Assembly: GCA_021805565.1 (NCBI GenBank)
Contig: JAJZFA010000028.1
Span: forward strand, 1-57,974
Length of the DNA: 57,974 bases
Direction: 5' to 3'
Source: Pseudomonadota bacterium
GTDB lineage: Bacteria; Pseudomonadota; Alphaproteobacteria; Acetobacterales; Acetobacteraceae
Part shown: positions 1 through 9,339 of the stretch, one piece after another
Position numbering within the stretch: position 1 is the stretch's first letter
Layout of the letters: every line of letters begins with the position of its first letter
Position numbers and translations under genes: made by a program
The notes under the pieces: generated by a model
Database searches by the model: none
Seen by the model: only the letters and a program-made list of their open reading frames with translations
What the model was told of the DNA's origin: nothing

Positions 1-296
1 TGGTGTTGCGCGACGGACGCGCCTGCCTGGACAACAACGCCGCCGAACGGGCCATGCGGCCGATCCCGTTGGGACGGAAAAACTGGCTGTTCGCCGGATC
101 GGACGCCGGTGGCGAGCGGGCCGCGGCACTCTATTCGTTGACCGAGACGGCAAAGCTCAACGGCCTCGACCCCGAGGATTATCTGCGCCAGGTGCTGGAA
201 CGGATCGCCGATCATCCTGTCAAACGGGTCCATGAATTACTGCCGTGGAACCTCGCCCAGGTCCGGGAAAGGCTGGATCGGCGGGATGCTGCCTGA
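1..296 (+). mobile_element. tnpC: IS66-family transposase, C-terminal part (cut by window edge)
   Basis: The frame is open from the window edge and ends at 294-296. The roughly 97 visible residues carry the hallmark C-terminal block of IS66-type DDE transposases: an LDNNAAERAMRPI run (with the catalytic glutamate), then GRKNWLFAGSD and GGERAAALYSL, ending in a DELLPW-like HELLPWN tail. IS66 transposases are usually about 500 residues, so four fifths lie outside the window. The element appears to face into the metal-resistance region, and another possible IS66-type start lies at the far end of the window. Confidence 0.9.
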
Positions 297-308
297 CAGG
301 GATTATAG

Positions 309-336
309 CCCCGCCTGGACCTGCTTCCAGGCGGGG
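309..336. terminator. GC-rich hairpin between the IS66 transposase and the efflux operon
   Basis: A perfect 11-bp inverted repeat (309-319 with 326-336, arm CCCCGCCTGGA) encloses a 6-base loop. It sits 13 bases after the transposase stop and before the 3' end of the convergent czcA-like gene. No clear T-run follows, so it may be a bidirectional transcription stop or part of the IS66 right end. I could not identify the IS terminal inverted repeat. Confidence 0.5.
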
Positions 337-430
337 ATCACCGGACGATTACCGACAATCGCACCACGTGCGGTTGCTGGCCTGGAGACCCGGCCCAAAC
401 CACCCCGTTCAAAGGCGACCCGCCACGCCT

Positions 431-3400
431 TCACCGGGTCGCCAAAGGCGGCTCATCCACCATCTCGTTCCCGGCGGCGGCGGCGAAACGCCCGTAGCGC
501 AGGGCCAGTATTGGAAGGACCAGCAGGTTCAGCACCGTCGAGGTCGCCAGACCGCCAAGGATCACGAGCGCCATCGGTCCCTCGATCTCGCGGCCGGCGG
601 TCCCCGTTGCGATCGCCACAGGCAGCAGGCCGAACGCCGTGACCAGAGCGGTCATCAGGATCGGGACAAGCCGCTCCGACGTGCCCAGAACCATTGTTTC
701 CAGGCTCCAGGTCATCCCCTCGATTTTCACCAGGTGGTCGTAATGCGAGATCAGCAGGATCGAGTTGCGGATCGTCAGCCCGAACAGCGTGACGAACCCG
801 ACAAGGGACCCGATCGACATCGACCCGCCGTCGATCAGGACCGCTACAACGCCGCCGACAAGCGCGAACGGCAGGTTCGCCAATACCAGCATAAGGTTGC
901 GCGGATGTCCGATCACGACCGCGAGCAGGACAAGGATGCCGATCGCGGCGATGCCAGCGTGAACAACAAGGTCCCGTTGTGCCGCCGCCCTAGCCTCCGC
1001 CGCCCCCGAAAACACGGTGTATATCCCCGCCGGAAGCGTCACGCCGGCTGCGATTTTTGTCCGTGCGGCGGCGACGAACGACGCGACATCGGTGCCCGTC
1101 ACGTTGCTGGTCACGATCTGCAGGCGGTTGCCGCTGTCGTGCAGGATAACATACCGGCCGTTGGTCGTGTAAACGTCGGCCAGGCGACGCAGCGGAATGC
1201 GCGTTCCGCCGGTGCCGCGCACCATCAAGTCCCCAACCTGTTCAGGGTCCCGCCGTGCTTTGTCGTCCAGCAGGACCACCACGTCGAAAACGCGGTTTCC
1301 GTCGAACGTCTGCGCCGCGACCGATCCCTGGAATGCCGTTTGCACCGCGTCCAGCACTTCCACCGGCGCGAACCCGAATTGCAGCAGCCGGTCGGGCCTT
1401 AAGCGCACCGCAAGCCGAGGCAATGTGGGCGTGGACTGCACCGTTACGTCGGTCGCCCCCGGCACGGTTTTCAGAACCGCGGAAATGTCCTGTGCCGCCC
1501 GGTCCATCGAGTCCAGATCCTGTCCGAACACCTTGATAACCACCTGCGCGGACGAACCGGAAATAATGTCCGCGATCCGGTCGGACAAAAAGCTTTCCAC
1601 CGAAAAAGCATAACCGGGAAACGCGGCCAGCGCGGCCCGTATGGCGTTTTGCACCGCATCGGTTCGGCCGCGGGCGGCGGGCGTCAGGTTCACGTTGAAT
1701 TCGCTGCGCTGGGGGCCCTCGGTGTCCTCGCTGTTCTCCGCCCGCCCGGCTTGTTGCGAGACGGACTGGATGTCGGGGTTTTTCAGAAGTTCCGTCGCGA
1801 CCAGGTGTCCCACGCGCATGGTTTCCCGAAGCGACGTTCCCGGAATGCCGAGCATCTGGAAGACGAAATTTCCCTCGCGGAAATCGGGCAGGAAAGAGCC
1901 GCCAAAGAAGGGGATGGCCGACGCGGCGGCAAGGCAAAGGACCGCGACGATGCCCACGACCAACCGCCTCCGGCGATCGAGGACGATCAGCGCCTTGCGA
2001 TGGCCGCGTTTGAGCCGCTGGAGATAGCCAGGCTCGTCTGTGTATTTGGCGTTTGCCAGAAGGATGAAGCACAGGGCCGGCGTCGCGGTCAGCGCAACGA
2101 ACAGCGATGCCAGGATCGCGAGCAGGGATGCGGTGGCAAGCGGCGCGAAGAAGCTTCCCTGCAACCCGCTGAGGGTCAGGACAGGCAAAAGAACAAGCGC
2201 GACCACGAAGGTTGCATAGACGACCGGGCTCCGGACTTCGAGTGTCGCGTCGAGGATGACCCGGTATGCGGAGCGGGGACGGTCGAGCCGGCGGTTCTCG
2301 CCGAGGCGGCGCCAGACGTTTTCCACATCGATGATCGCGTCGTCCACGACCAGCCCGATCGCGATGGCAAAACCGCCAAGCGTCAGCGTGTTGATCGAAA
2401 TGCCGAACCATTCGAGTACGATCAGCGCGGCGAGCAGGGACAGCGGGATGGCGGTGAAGGAGATGAAAGCCGTCCGGATGTTGAGCAAAAAGACGAACAG
2501 GATGACACCGACCAGAATACTGCCGGTAACCAGCGAGACATCGACGTTGTGAACCGCGGTCTGGATGAAGTCGGCGGCGCGAAACAGGGACGGGCTGAGC
2601 TCGATCCCCTCCTTGGCGAAGACCGGCCGGAACTCCTCCAGTGCGCGATCGACGGCCTTGGTCACCTCGACCGTATTGGCCCCGAACTGGCTGGACATTT
2701 GGACGACGATGCCTGGCTCCCCATTGACCGCCCCGTCTCCCGGCTTCGGTTGCGCCGCGTCCACGACCCGCGCGATGTCCTTGAACCGGACACTGACCCC
2801 GTCGATCTGGACGACGACGATCTCGCCGAACCGTTCGGCGGTCAGCGCCTGCCCTTCGGTCTGCACGACGATGCGCTGGCCTTGCGTCTCCACGAAACCG
2901 CCGCCGCGAACACCTGTGGCGTTGCGTGCCGCGGCGAGAACATCGCCCAAGGCCAGGCCATATTGGTTGAGCCTGTCGGGATCGACCTGAATTTGAAGCT
3001 GGCGCACGTCGCCGCCGTACACGACCGCCGCAGCGACGCCGGGCACGCCGAGCAAGCGCGGGCGAAGCGTCCAGTCCACGAACGTTCGCAGCGCCATCGA
3101 CGACAATGTGTGGGAGGTCAGGCCAACCGTAAGGAAAATGCTGGTCGCCGAGGTAAGCGGCATCATGACCGGCGGCGCGACCCCAAGCGGCAATTTGCCC
3201 GCGATCTGCGTGAGGCGCTCGCCCACAAGCTGCCGGGCGCGGTAGATGTCGGTGCCGCTTTGAAAAATGGCAGTGACGACAGACAGGCCTTGAATGGCCT
3301 GAGAGCGCAGGCTGTCCAGTCCGTTGGAGCCGTTCAGGACGGTTTCGATCGGGCTGCCGACCAGCGCCTCGACCTGTTCGGGCGACAGGCCCGGCGCCTC

Positions 3401-3553
3401 CGTCTGGACAACGACGCGAGGCGGCGCGAACTCCGGAAATGCGTCGAGTTTGGCGTTGCTCGCGGCGAAAATGCCGTAGCCGGTCAGCACACAGGCCAGA
3501 ACGACGACCACGAAGCGGAAGCGGATGGAGAACGAGACGAGGGAACGGAGCAC
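431..3553 (-). CDS. czcA: Heavy-metal efflux RND pump (CzcA/CusA family)
   Basis: Inner-membrane proton-driven pump of a tripartite efflux system that exports metal cations from the periplasm or cytoplasm. At 1040 residues it has the family's length and layout: an N-terminal helix (FVVVVLACVLTGYGI), a large periplasmic loop, a first helix bundle (about 330-500), a second periplasmic loop, and a final helix bundle. The TM4 signature reads GLVVDDAIIDVENVWRRL, which keeps the acidic proton-relay residues but matches neither the CzcA (DFGxxxDGAVV) nor the CusA (MVDAAI) version exactly, so the metal cannot be named. It is the last gene of the operon and starts 14 bases after the adaptor gene. Confidence is high for the family and low for the substrate. 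Confidence 0.93.
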   Translation of the reverse strand: MLRSLVSFSIRFRFVVVVLACVLTGYGIFAASNAKLDAFPEFAPPRVVVQTEAPGLSPEQVEALVGSPIETVLNGSNGLDSLRSQAIQGLSVVTAIFQSGTDIYRARQLVGERLTQIAGKLPLGVAPPVMMPLTSATSIFLTVGLTSHTLSSMALRTFVDWTLRPRLLGVPGVAAAVVYGGDVRQLQIQVDPDRLNQYGLALGDVLAAARNATGVRGGGFVETQGQRIVVQTEGQALTAERFGEIVVVQIDGVSVRFKDIARVVDAAQPKPGDGAVNGEPGIVVQMSSQFGANTVEVTKAVDRALEEFRPVFAKEGIELSPSLFRAADFIQTAVHNVDVSLVTGSILVGVILFVFLLNIRTAFISFTAIPLSLLAALIVLEWFGISINTLTLGGFAIAIGLVVDDAIIDVENVWRRLGENRRLDRPRSAYRVILDATLEVRSPVVYATFVVALVLLPVLTLSGLQGSFFAPLATASLLAILASLFVALTATPALCFILLANAKYTDEPGYLQRLKRGHRKALIVLDRRRRLVVGIVAVLCLAAASAIPFFGGSFLPDFREGNFVFQMLGIPGTSLRETMRVGHLVATELLKNPDIQSVSQQAGRAENSEDTEGPQRSEFNVNLTPAARGRTDAVQNAIRAALAAFPGYAFSVESFLSDRIADIISGSSAQVVIKVFGQDLDSMDRAAQDISAVLKTVPGATDVTVQSTPTLPRLAVRLRPDRLLQFGFAPVEVLDAVQTAFQGSVAAQTFDGNRVFDVVVLLDDKARRDPEQVGDLMVRGTGGTRIPLRRLADVYTTNGRYVILHDSGNRLQIVTSNVTGTDVASFVAAARTKIAAGVTLPAGIYTVFSGAAEARAAAQRDLVVHAGIAAIGILVLLAVVIGHPRNLMLVLANLPFALVGGVVAVLIDGGSMSIGSLVGFVTLFGLTIRNSILLISHYDHLVKIEGMTWSLETMVLGTSERLVPILMTALVTAFGLLPVAIATGTAGREIEGPMALVILGGLATSTVLNLLVLPILALRYGRFAAAAGNEMVDEPPLATR

Positions 3554-3567
3554 TGGTTAGATCCCGT

Positions 3568-4902
3568 TCACTTGCCGCGCTCGCTGGCTTCCCGTTCTTC
3601 GGACCCCGGCGCTTCGTCTGCATCGCCGGAAGGAATCTGCGATTTGAACACTTCGGACAGCACGGTTTGCGCACCCACGACGACCACCCGGTCGCCGGGT
3701 TTAAGACCGCCGGAGACGAACCAACCGGCATCCGTGGGATGGTCCGTCGCGATCTCGCGCTGCTCGAAGGTCTCGGCCTCGGTTTTGACGAAAACGAGCG
3801 CGGAGCCGGAATACCGCACCACCGCCTCTCGCGGCACAATCACCCCCACCGAGGGCTGCTCCTCGCTCGGTATATACGCAATGACCGCCTGGCCCGGCCG
3901 GAGCGCAAAACCGTCCGCATGCACTTGGATCAGAAGAGTCTCGCCCTGCGTCCTGGGGTCCACCCCGACGCTCGCGACGCGTTCGCCCGTCAGCGGATGG
4001 TCGTCGTGCCCCAGAACCAGGACCGTCGCCGGCCCGTGTTGACTGGCGGCGGGATCGCCGGCCGGCAGCACGACCCGCGCGAGCGCCGTTTCGAACTGCG
4101 TCACCTGCAAGATGGCTTGCCCGCTTTCGACCGATTCGCCCGGTTGGGCTGTTACCGCGACAACCTCGCCGCCGCGATCGATCCGCATCGGCAGCGGTCC
4201 GGTCGGCCCGGTGGCAGCCTTCATCGAATCGGCGATCAGGCGTTCGTTGTCTTGTGCCGCCTGAAGTTTCGCCTGAAGCGATTTCAGAGCGACCTCGGCA
4301 TCCTGGCGCACGCTGTCGGACACGATCTTGCCGTCCGTATTAAGGCTTTTGGCGCGCTGATAGGCGAGTCGCGCGGCACCCAGCGCGGCGGTCGTGGCAA
4401 CCACATCCGCATGAGCGGTGCCCAGGCGGGAGGCCAGATCGACGCGCTCGAACGGCACCACGCGCGGCTCGATGGCGCCGATCGTGTCGCCCTTTTGCAG
4501 CCGCGACCCCAAACCCGGCCATGGGCGATGGTCGGGAACGCTGACAACACCGGCCACGGGCGCCCGTACCGTAAAAGACGCCGACGGATCGTCCTGGATC
4601 GCCCCATAGGCACGGTGTTGCGGTTGCCACGCGACGGCGGCAAGCGTTTTGGTTTTGATGGCCGCGGCGCGCTGAGCGGATTGTTCCAGGTGCAGGGCGA
4701 TCATCCCGTCCGGCGTCCGGAAAACGCCCTTGCGCTCCGCCGCTTCGCCGCCAGCGGTATCGCCAGTGCCGGCAGGCTGCGCTGCGACGGCGGGTTCCGG
4801 TTCGCTCCGGCGGGCAGTGTCGATCAGCGCCCAGGCGACTTCGCCAACCGCTAAAGCCGCGAGCAGAGCAAAGGTGGCATAGCGCCGGACGGGCTGGATC
4901 AT
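3568..4902 (-). CDS. czcB: RND efflux periplasmic adaptor (CzcB/HlyD family)
   Basis: Membrane-fusion protein of 444 residues that links the RND pump to the outer-membrane channel. One N-terminal helix (YATFALLAALAVGEVAWALI) anchors it. A barrel-sandwich (lipoyl-like) half follows at about 120-160 (FTVRAPVAGVVSVPDHRPW), then a helical hairpin (about 175-230) and the second half-motif with beta-barrel domains (GGEVVAVTAQPGESVESGQAILQV). The tail is acidic and poorly conserved. It starts 2 bases after the stop of the TolC-like gene, so the three genes are one transcription unit and probably translationally coupled. No histidine-rich metal-binding N-terminus is seen. Confidence 0.92.
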   Translation of the reverse strand: MIQPVRRYATFALLAALAVGEVAWALIDTARRSEPEPAVAAQPAGTGDTAGGEAAERKGVFRTPDGMIALHLEQSAQRAAAIKTKTLAAVAWQPQHRAYGAIQDDPSASFTVRAPVAGVVSVPDHRPWPGLGSRLQKGDTIGAIEPRVVPFERVDLASRLGTAHADVVATTAALGAARLAYQRAKSLNTDGKIVSDSVRQDAEVALKSLQAKLQAAQDNERLIADSMKAATGPTGPLPMRIDRGGEVVAVTAQPGESVESGQAILQVTQFETALARVVLPAGDPAASQHGPATVLVLGHDDHPLTGERVASVGVDPRTQGETLLIQVHADGFALRPGQAVIAYIPSEEQPSVGVIVPREAVVRYSGSALVFVKTEAETFEQREIATDHPTDAGWFVSGGLKPGDRVVVVGAQTVLSEVFKSQIPSGDADEAPGSEEREASERGK

Positions 4903-4904
4903 GG

Positions 4905-6329
4905 TCAGGTCGCTCCCTCGACATCGACGACGGGTGCCAGGGGAATTGGCGGAAGCGGTGCTTCTCCGCCCAACGGACGCTGCACCGCGTCTTCCAGTAG
5001 CCCCAAAGCTGTTTGCGCCCGGACCAGCGCATCCAGGCGGCCTCGCTCCGTCAGCGCGCGTTGCAGTCGCGCGGCGCCGAGCGACAGGCTGTCACCCTGT
5101 CCGGTGTCGAACAGACGTTGCGCGGCGTGTTCCTGCCGGCGGGCAAGGGTTAGCGCGGCATCCACATCCGCCAGCGCCGATGTCGCACCCACATACTGCG
5201 CTAAAGCCCGGTCGGCCTCCTGAATGGCGTGCTCTTGCAGCGTAACAAACTGGGTCGCGGCCTGTTTGCGTTGCGCGGCCGCTTCCGCGATCGGACCCTG
5301 ATTTTGGTCGAACACCGGAAGGGGAATACTAAAGCCGAGCGTGTAGAAATTCGCTCGTTCCTGATACTGATAGCTCGGCCCAAGATGAATGTCGGGATAT
5401 TGCTTGGCCACTTCGAGCTGGAGCGCACTTTCGGCCGCCGCATAGAAGGCAAGCGCGGCCTGTAAATCCGCCCGGTCGAGCAGACCGGTTTTGCGGGTAT
5501 CGTCAAGTAACACCCCGGCGCTGTCCGGTAGCCGGTCGAACCCCGGCCAGGCGATGGCAATTCCATCCAGTGCGGAGGCCGGTACGCCGAGCGCCAAGGC
5601 CAGCGCGCTTTTCGCGTCGATGACGGCACTGCCGGCGACCTTCGCGGCCAGCCGGGCATCGAGTACCGCCGCCCGCGCGCCGAACACGGTGGGCGCCGCG
5701 GCCTGTCCCGCCGCCAGGCTTTTTTCGAGAAGGGCCAGCAGCGCGGATTGCAGGCTCTCCTCGGTTTGCCGGAGTGCGAGGGTGCGTGTCGCGGCGAGAT
5801 AAGCCACCAGACCGGATCGGACATTGCCCCGGACCGACCAGCGCGCGTTGAGGAGGTCGTAGGCCCTTGCCGCCGAAAGATGGCGTGCCTGCGCCATCCG
5901 ATAGCCGCGCTTGCCGGCCGTTTCGATCGGGATGTCGAAGGTCGGGCCGACGATGGAGTTGAGAAAGCCCGTTCCCGCCAGTCCGGTTTCGTGGCTGGGA
6001 CCGATCGCGATTGCGGGGTTCGGGATCGTCCCCGCCACGATTTCGGCGGCGGACGCGAGGCCGACGCGGTCGCGCGCCGCCTGAATGTCCGGATTGTAGA
6101 ACATCGCGACCAGGGTGAGCGCGCCGAATCCAAAACGCCCTGGACCGGTTGGATTGTCCGGCGGTGCATTGGCGGCAATGTACGCTTGAAGCCGCGGGTC
6201 GCCGAACGATCGCTGCCGAAAAGCGGCTTCGGTTTGTACGGGATCGATCGGCCGGGCCACGTAGGCTGTGCATCCGGCGAGAACCGCCAACCCGACGAGC
6301 GTTCCTGTTCTACCTGTGGCATTGGCCAT
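4905..6329 (-). CDS. czcC: TolC-family outer-membrane lipoprotein (CzcC-like)
   Basis: Outer-membrane channel of the CzcCBA system. I chose the ATG at 6329 because the protein then begins with a signal sequence and a lipobox (LVGLAVLAGC, Cys about 20); the open frame upstream codes for an unlikely basic stretch. The 474 residues contain the two OEP repeats of long helices typical of the family, for example FGFGALTLVAMFYNPDIQAARDRV in the first and a DLQAALAFYAAAESALQLEVAKQYPDI helix in the second. It is the first gene of the operon. The 546 bases upstream hold no metal regulator gene, so control is either by an unlinked regulator or by ArsR next door (untested). Confidence 0.9.
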   Translation of the reverse strand: MANATGRTGTLVGLAVLAGCTAYVARPIDPVQTEAAFRQRSFGDPRLQAYIAANAPPDNPTGPGRFGFGALTLVAMFYNPDIQAARDRVGLASAAEIVAGTIPNPAIAIGPSHETGLAGTGFLNSIVGPTFDIPIETAGKRGYRMAQARHLSAARAYDLLNARWSVRGNVRSGLVAYLAATRTLALRQTEESLQSALLALLEKSLAAGQAAAPTVFGARAAVLDARLAAKVAGSAVIDAKSALALALGVPASALDGIAIAWPGFDRLPDSAGVLLDDTRKTGLLDRADLQAALAFYAAAESALQLEVAKQYPDIHLGPSYQYQERANFYTLGFSIPLPVFDQNQGPIAEAAAQRKQAATQFVTLQEHAIQEADRALAQYVGATSALADVDAALTLARRQEHAAQRLFDTGQGDSLSLGAARLQRALTERGRLDALVRAQTALGLLEDAVQRPLGGEAPLPPIPLAPVVDVEGAT

Positions 6330-6875
6330 AAGTGCGGCGGCGCGCCGGAAAAGTTGCCGGATCGAACACGGGTTAAGGGGGTGTTCGATGCCGCGATCCG
6401 GCGCGATAATCGCATGACCAGCCCTGACGGATCGCCTGCTCATGAGCCGATCCGGGATCGTCGCTTATTGGCTTTCCGGCGACAACGCGCGGCGGGTTCA
6501 CGGGGGGGAAAGTGCGGCTTGCACGTGGATACGGCGATGGGGGGCACAGGCGCTAATTGCGGGGACGGAATCGGCTGCGTGGGTCTGGCGTGCCGCGGTG
6601 ACGATGTTGCCGAATATCCTGGCTGGACCATGGCGATGCCTACATCCGCCTGCGGATAGAGGACGCACGGGACCATGCTCGAAGCGCTCGTTTCATACCG
6701 CTCCGATATTGAACCTCACTATGTCTGGCAAGGGCATGTACCTTTTTCCGGCGGCTCCGGCACCCTCGATACAAATAGCTTTTTACCCATGTCGGGCTGC
6801 CGGGCTGGCCATACGACGAACGCCAAGGCGGCGGCGCCCCATCGGCCTGCCGATCCGGTCAGGTCGCAGCCCCGC
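6330..6875. other. Non-coding stretch upstream of the efflux operon
   Basis: About 550 bases lie between the czcC-like start and the end of the next minus-strand gene. Open frames here have no recognisable motif and no good ribosome site. The stretch 6690-6790 is less GC-rich than its surroundings. The promoter of the czcCBA operon should lie here, but I see no convincing -35/-10 pair, operator or riboswitch. Confidence 0.4.
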
Positions 6876-7268
6876 TTAATCCATATTTTCCCGCAGTTCG
6901 TCGATCGTATCGCTAATGGAAGACTTTATATCGTCGGCCGAATCGCCTTTGGAGATCTGACCGCCAAGCGTATCGAATAGAATCGAAAGTTCATGCGCCT
7001 CTTTCTTGCTGATGCCTAGTTCGGCGCTGGACCAGCTTGTCTTTGCTTTGTCATACGCTTGGCGCGCTTCCTGGGCGTTTCCGGCGGCATATGCCGTGCC
7101 GGCTGCCTGGAGCGATTGGATCGCGTCGCCGAGCTGCTGGCGCGTCTGCGGCGACGCGGCGTTGGCAACGGTTCCCCATCCGCCGACGGTCAGGCCGATC
7201 GCGAGGCCGGCCGTCAATAACAGAGACTGAATGGAAGTCTTTCCGCTGCCTTGTTTCGGGACAATCAT
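6876..7268 (-). CDS. Small exported helical protein, function unknown
   Basis: A 130-residue protein. I chose the ATG at 7268 because AGAGGA lies just upstream and the product then begins with a clean Sec signal peptide (about 33 residues, cleavage near VANA-AS). The mature part is predicted to be all helical, with a repeat-like rhythm (LQAAGTAYAAGNAQEARQAY) that resembles helix pairs in periplasmic metal- or iron-uptake accessory proteins. The resemblance is only in style; I do not recognise the family. It lies between the heavy-metal efflux and arsenic operons on the same strand, so a role in metal stress is possible but unproven. Confidence 0.7.
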   Translation of the reverse strand: MIVPKQGSGKTSIQSLLLTAGLAIGLTVGGWGTVANAASPQTRQQLGDAIQSLQAAGTAYAAGNAQEARQAYDKAKTSWSSAELGISKKEAHELSILFDTLGGQISKGDSADDIKSSISDTIDELRENMD

Positions 7269-7382
7269 CGAATCCTCTTCGCCGTTCAGGCGCCACACCG
7301 CGTAAATCCAATATATCGTTTCACATATTCACCCCAATCGCGCTTTCCGGCAATAGGTTATTTGCCAGCAATCCGTTCCGCG

Positions 7383-7802
7383 TCAGATCGGTCGCTCGGC
7401 AACAGGGTTCCCGTCTTCTTTGAGAAAACCGGGCGGCAGCGGCGCGTCCAGCAGGTCCAGAACCGTTTCCGATGGCCGGCACAAACGCGCGCCCTTGGGG
7501 GTGACGACGATCGGCCGGTTCATCAGGACAGGGTGTTGCCTGATCGCGTCCAGCAAAGCGTCGTCGGACAGGGCAGGGTCGTCCAGCCCCAGCGCCACAA
7601 AAGGCGTGCCCTTTTGGCGCAGAATGGCACGCAGAGGGACACCCATGCGCTTGACCAAATCCAGTATCTCGCCGCGATCCGGCGGCGTTTTAAGGTATTC
7701 GATCGTAACCGGTTCGGTGCCGGTCGCGCGGATCGTTGCCAGGGTGTTGCGCGACGTGCCGCAGGCCGGGTTGTGGTAAATCGTTACGGAACCGGCCATC
7801 AC
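7383..7802 (-). CDS. arsC: Arsenate reductase, glutaredoxin-dependent
   Basis: Reduces arsenate to arsenite in the cytoplasm with glutathione and glutaredoxin, making the substrate for the Acr3 pump. The 139 residues match the plasmid R773 ArsC type throughout: the active-site loop HNPACGTSRN (catalytic Cys13), EYLKTPP, a LGLDDPALSDD segment, and NRPIVVTPKGARLCRPSE with the arsenate-binding arginines. It overlaps the acr3 stop by 4 bases (7799-7802), which suggests coupled translation, and is the last gene of the arsenic operon. A decayed second copy lies at 9727-10023. Confidence 0.96.
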   Translation of the reverse strand: MMAGSVTIYHNPACGTSRNTLATIRATGTEPVTIEYLKTPPDRGEILDLVKRMGVPLRAILRQKGTPFVALGLDDPALSDDALLDAIRQHPVLMNRPIVVTPKGARLCRPSETVLDLLDAPLPPGFLKEDGNPVAERPI

Positions 7803-8866
7803 GCGGCACCTCGCTCATACCAGCCACGGGTTCGCCGGACGATCGCGACCACGGACAGCATCGTCGGAACCTCGATCAACACGCCGACGACGGTTGCCAG
7901 CGCAGCGCCGGACTGGAATCCGAACAGGGCGATGGCGGTCGCGACGGCCAATTCAAAGAAGTTGCTGGCCCCGATCAGGGCGGACGGCCCCGCAACGCAC
8001 CACGCCACACCCGCTCGGCGGTTCAGCGCGTAGGCCAGCCCGGCGTTGAAATAGACCTGGATCAGGATCGGCACCGCCAGCAACAATATTACCAAAGGTT
8101 GGGCGATGATTTGCTCGCCTTGCAGGCCGAACAGCAGCACCAGCGTGGTCAGCAGCGCCACCAGGGATACGGGACCGAGCACGCCGAGTGTTCGTGTCAG
8201 GGTGGCCGGGCCTTGGCGCAGCAATGTCCGGCGCCAGAGTTGCGCGACGATGACGGGCACGACGATATACAGCACCACCGACAGGATCAGCGTGCCCCAG
8301 GGCACGGTAATGGAGGACAGTCCGAGCAGCAGGCCCACCAGGGGTGCGAAAGCGACGACCATGATGGTGTCGTTCAGCGCGACCTGGCTGAGGGTGAAAT
8401 GCGGTTCGCCGTCCAGCAGGTTCGACCACACGAACACCATGGCCGTGCAGGGCGCGGCGGCCAACAGGATCAGGCCCGCGATGTAGCTGTCCACCTGGCC
8501 GGCTGGGAGCAGCGGGCGGAACAGCCAGCCGATGAAGATAGCGCCCAGCAGCGCCATGCTGAACGGCTTGACCAGCCAGTTGACGCCCACGGTAACGGCG
8601 ATGCCGCGCCAGTGCGCGCGTACCTGCCCGAGGGCTGCCAGATCGATTTTGAGCAGCATGGGCACGACCATCAGCCACACCAGCGCGGCGATCGGCAGGT
8701 TGACCTGTGCGATCGTGAGGTTGCCGAGTGCGTGGAACGAGGCCGGAAAGATCCGGCCCAGGCCAATGCCGGCGACGATGCACAGTGCCACCCACAAAGT
8801 CAGCCATCGCTCGAACACACCCATCGCGGGAACGGCGGGACGGATGGCGGCTTGTGTCGCACTCAT
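7799..8866 (-). CDS. acr3: Arsenite efflux permease, Acr3 family
   Basis: Inner-membrane exporter of arsenite with about ten transmembrane helices. I chose the ATG at 8866, which overlaps the stop of the upstream arsI gene (ATGA, 8863-8866) and gives 355 residues, the normal family size. Two diagnostic sites are present: the essential cysteine in the TM4 motif APCTAMVFVWSNL, and ASNFFELA in TM9 with its conserved glutamate. Often annotated arsB, but the sequence is Acr3 and not the E. coli ArsB family. It works together with ArsC directly downstream. Confidence 0.95.
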   Translation of the reverse strand: MSATQAAIRPAVPAMGVFERWLTLWVALCIVAGIGLGRIFPASFHALGNLTIAQVNLPIAALVWLMVVPMLLKIDLAALGQVRAHWRGIAVTVGVNWLVKPFSMALLGAIFIGWLFRPLLPAGQVDSYIAGLILLAAAPCTAMVFVWSNLLDGEPHFTLSQVALNDTIMVVAFAPLVGLLLGLSSITVPWGTLILSVVLYIVVPVIVAQLWRRTLLRQGPATLTRTLGVLGPVSLVALLTTLVLLFGLQGEQIIAQPLVILLLAVPILIQVYFNAGLAYALNRRAGVAWCVAGPSALIGASNFFELAVATAIALFGFQSGAALATVVGVLIEVPTMLSVVAIVRRTRGWYERGAA

Positions 8867-9339
8867 GCCGGCGTGCCCGCGAGGCCGCCGCAACACGCGG
8901 ATTGCGGGGTTTCAGCGGTGACATGGACGGAAGCTGTGGTGCGGATCGCGCCCAAATCGGCGCTGTCGCCGTAAACCGTGCTTTCGCCGGTTGTCAGGAA
9001 CGTTTCCCACGCCAGGCCTTGCGGGTCGGCGATCCAGGACTTCTCGGATTGCGCGTAGCAACAAGTGGTGGCGCCTTCGTCGAGGACCGGACCGCCCGCT
9101 TGCCGCAGCCGGTCGTGGACAGCCTGAAGTTCGTCCCGCGTTTCCACCTGGATACCGAGATGATCGAGTCCGGCCACCCCGCCGTGTGTGCTTATGGCGA
9201 AGTTCACACGCGGATCGTCGAGCATCCACTTCGCGTAATCCGCTTTCGCGACGGCCGGTTCGGCGGCGAACAAGGTGGAGTAGAACCGGATCGATTGGGC
9301 CAGATCGCCGACCGAGACATGGACGTGCAGGCGCTTCAT
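8863..9339 (-). CDS. arsI: ArsI/CadI-family VOC metalloenzyme, probable C-As lyase
   Basis: ArsI enzymes are Fe(II)-dependent dioxygenases that split the carbon-arsenic bond of methylarsenite and aromatic arsenicals; CadI is a cadmium-linked relative. The 158-residue frame from the ATG at 9339 has the vicinal-oxygen-chelate pattern: HVHVSV at the N-terminus, a metal-ligand His near residue 60 (LDHLGIQVE) and a WETF glutamate near 115. The substrate-binding cysteine pair lies at residues 93-94 (TTCCYAQSEKSW). A second CC pair lies at the C-terminus. The start overlaps the arsR stop and the stop overlaps the acr3 start by 4 bases each. The arsenic operon context favours ArsI over CadI. Confidence 0.88.
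   Translation of the reverse strand: MKRLHVHVSVGDLAQSIRFYSTLFAAEPAVAKADYAKWMLDDPRVNFAISTHGGVAGLDHLGIQVETRDELQAVHDRLRQAGGPVLDEGATTCCYAQSEKSWIADPQGLAWETFLTTGESTVYGDSADLGAIRTTASVHVTAETPQSACCGGLAGTPA

Noticed and set aside
345-360. IS66 terminal repeat ending CGATTAC after the transposase, paired with GTAACCG at 57936
   Set aside because: The match is short and imperfect, and 57936 lies inside the putative tnpA start, not at the MFS break.
1242-4042. Very long open frames of 797 and 865 codons across czcA/czcB on other frames
   Set aside because: They are shadows in GC-rich DNA: Arg/Pro/Gly-rich, no domains, and they overlap the motif-bearing efflux genes.
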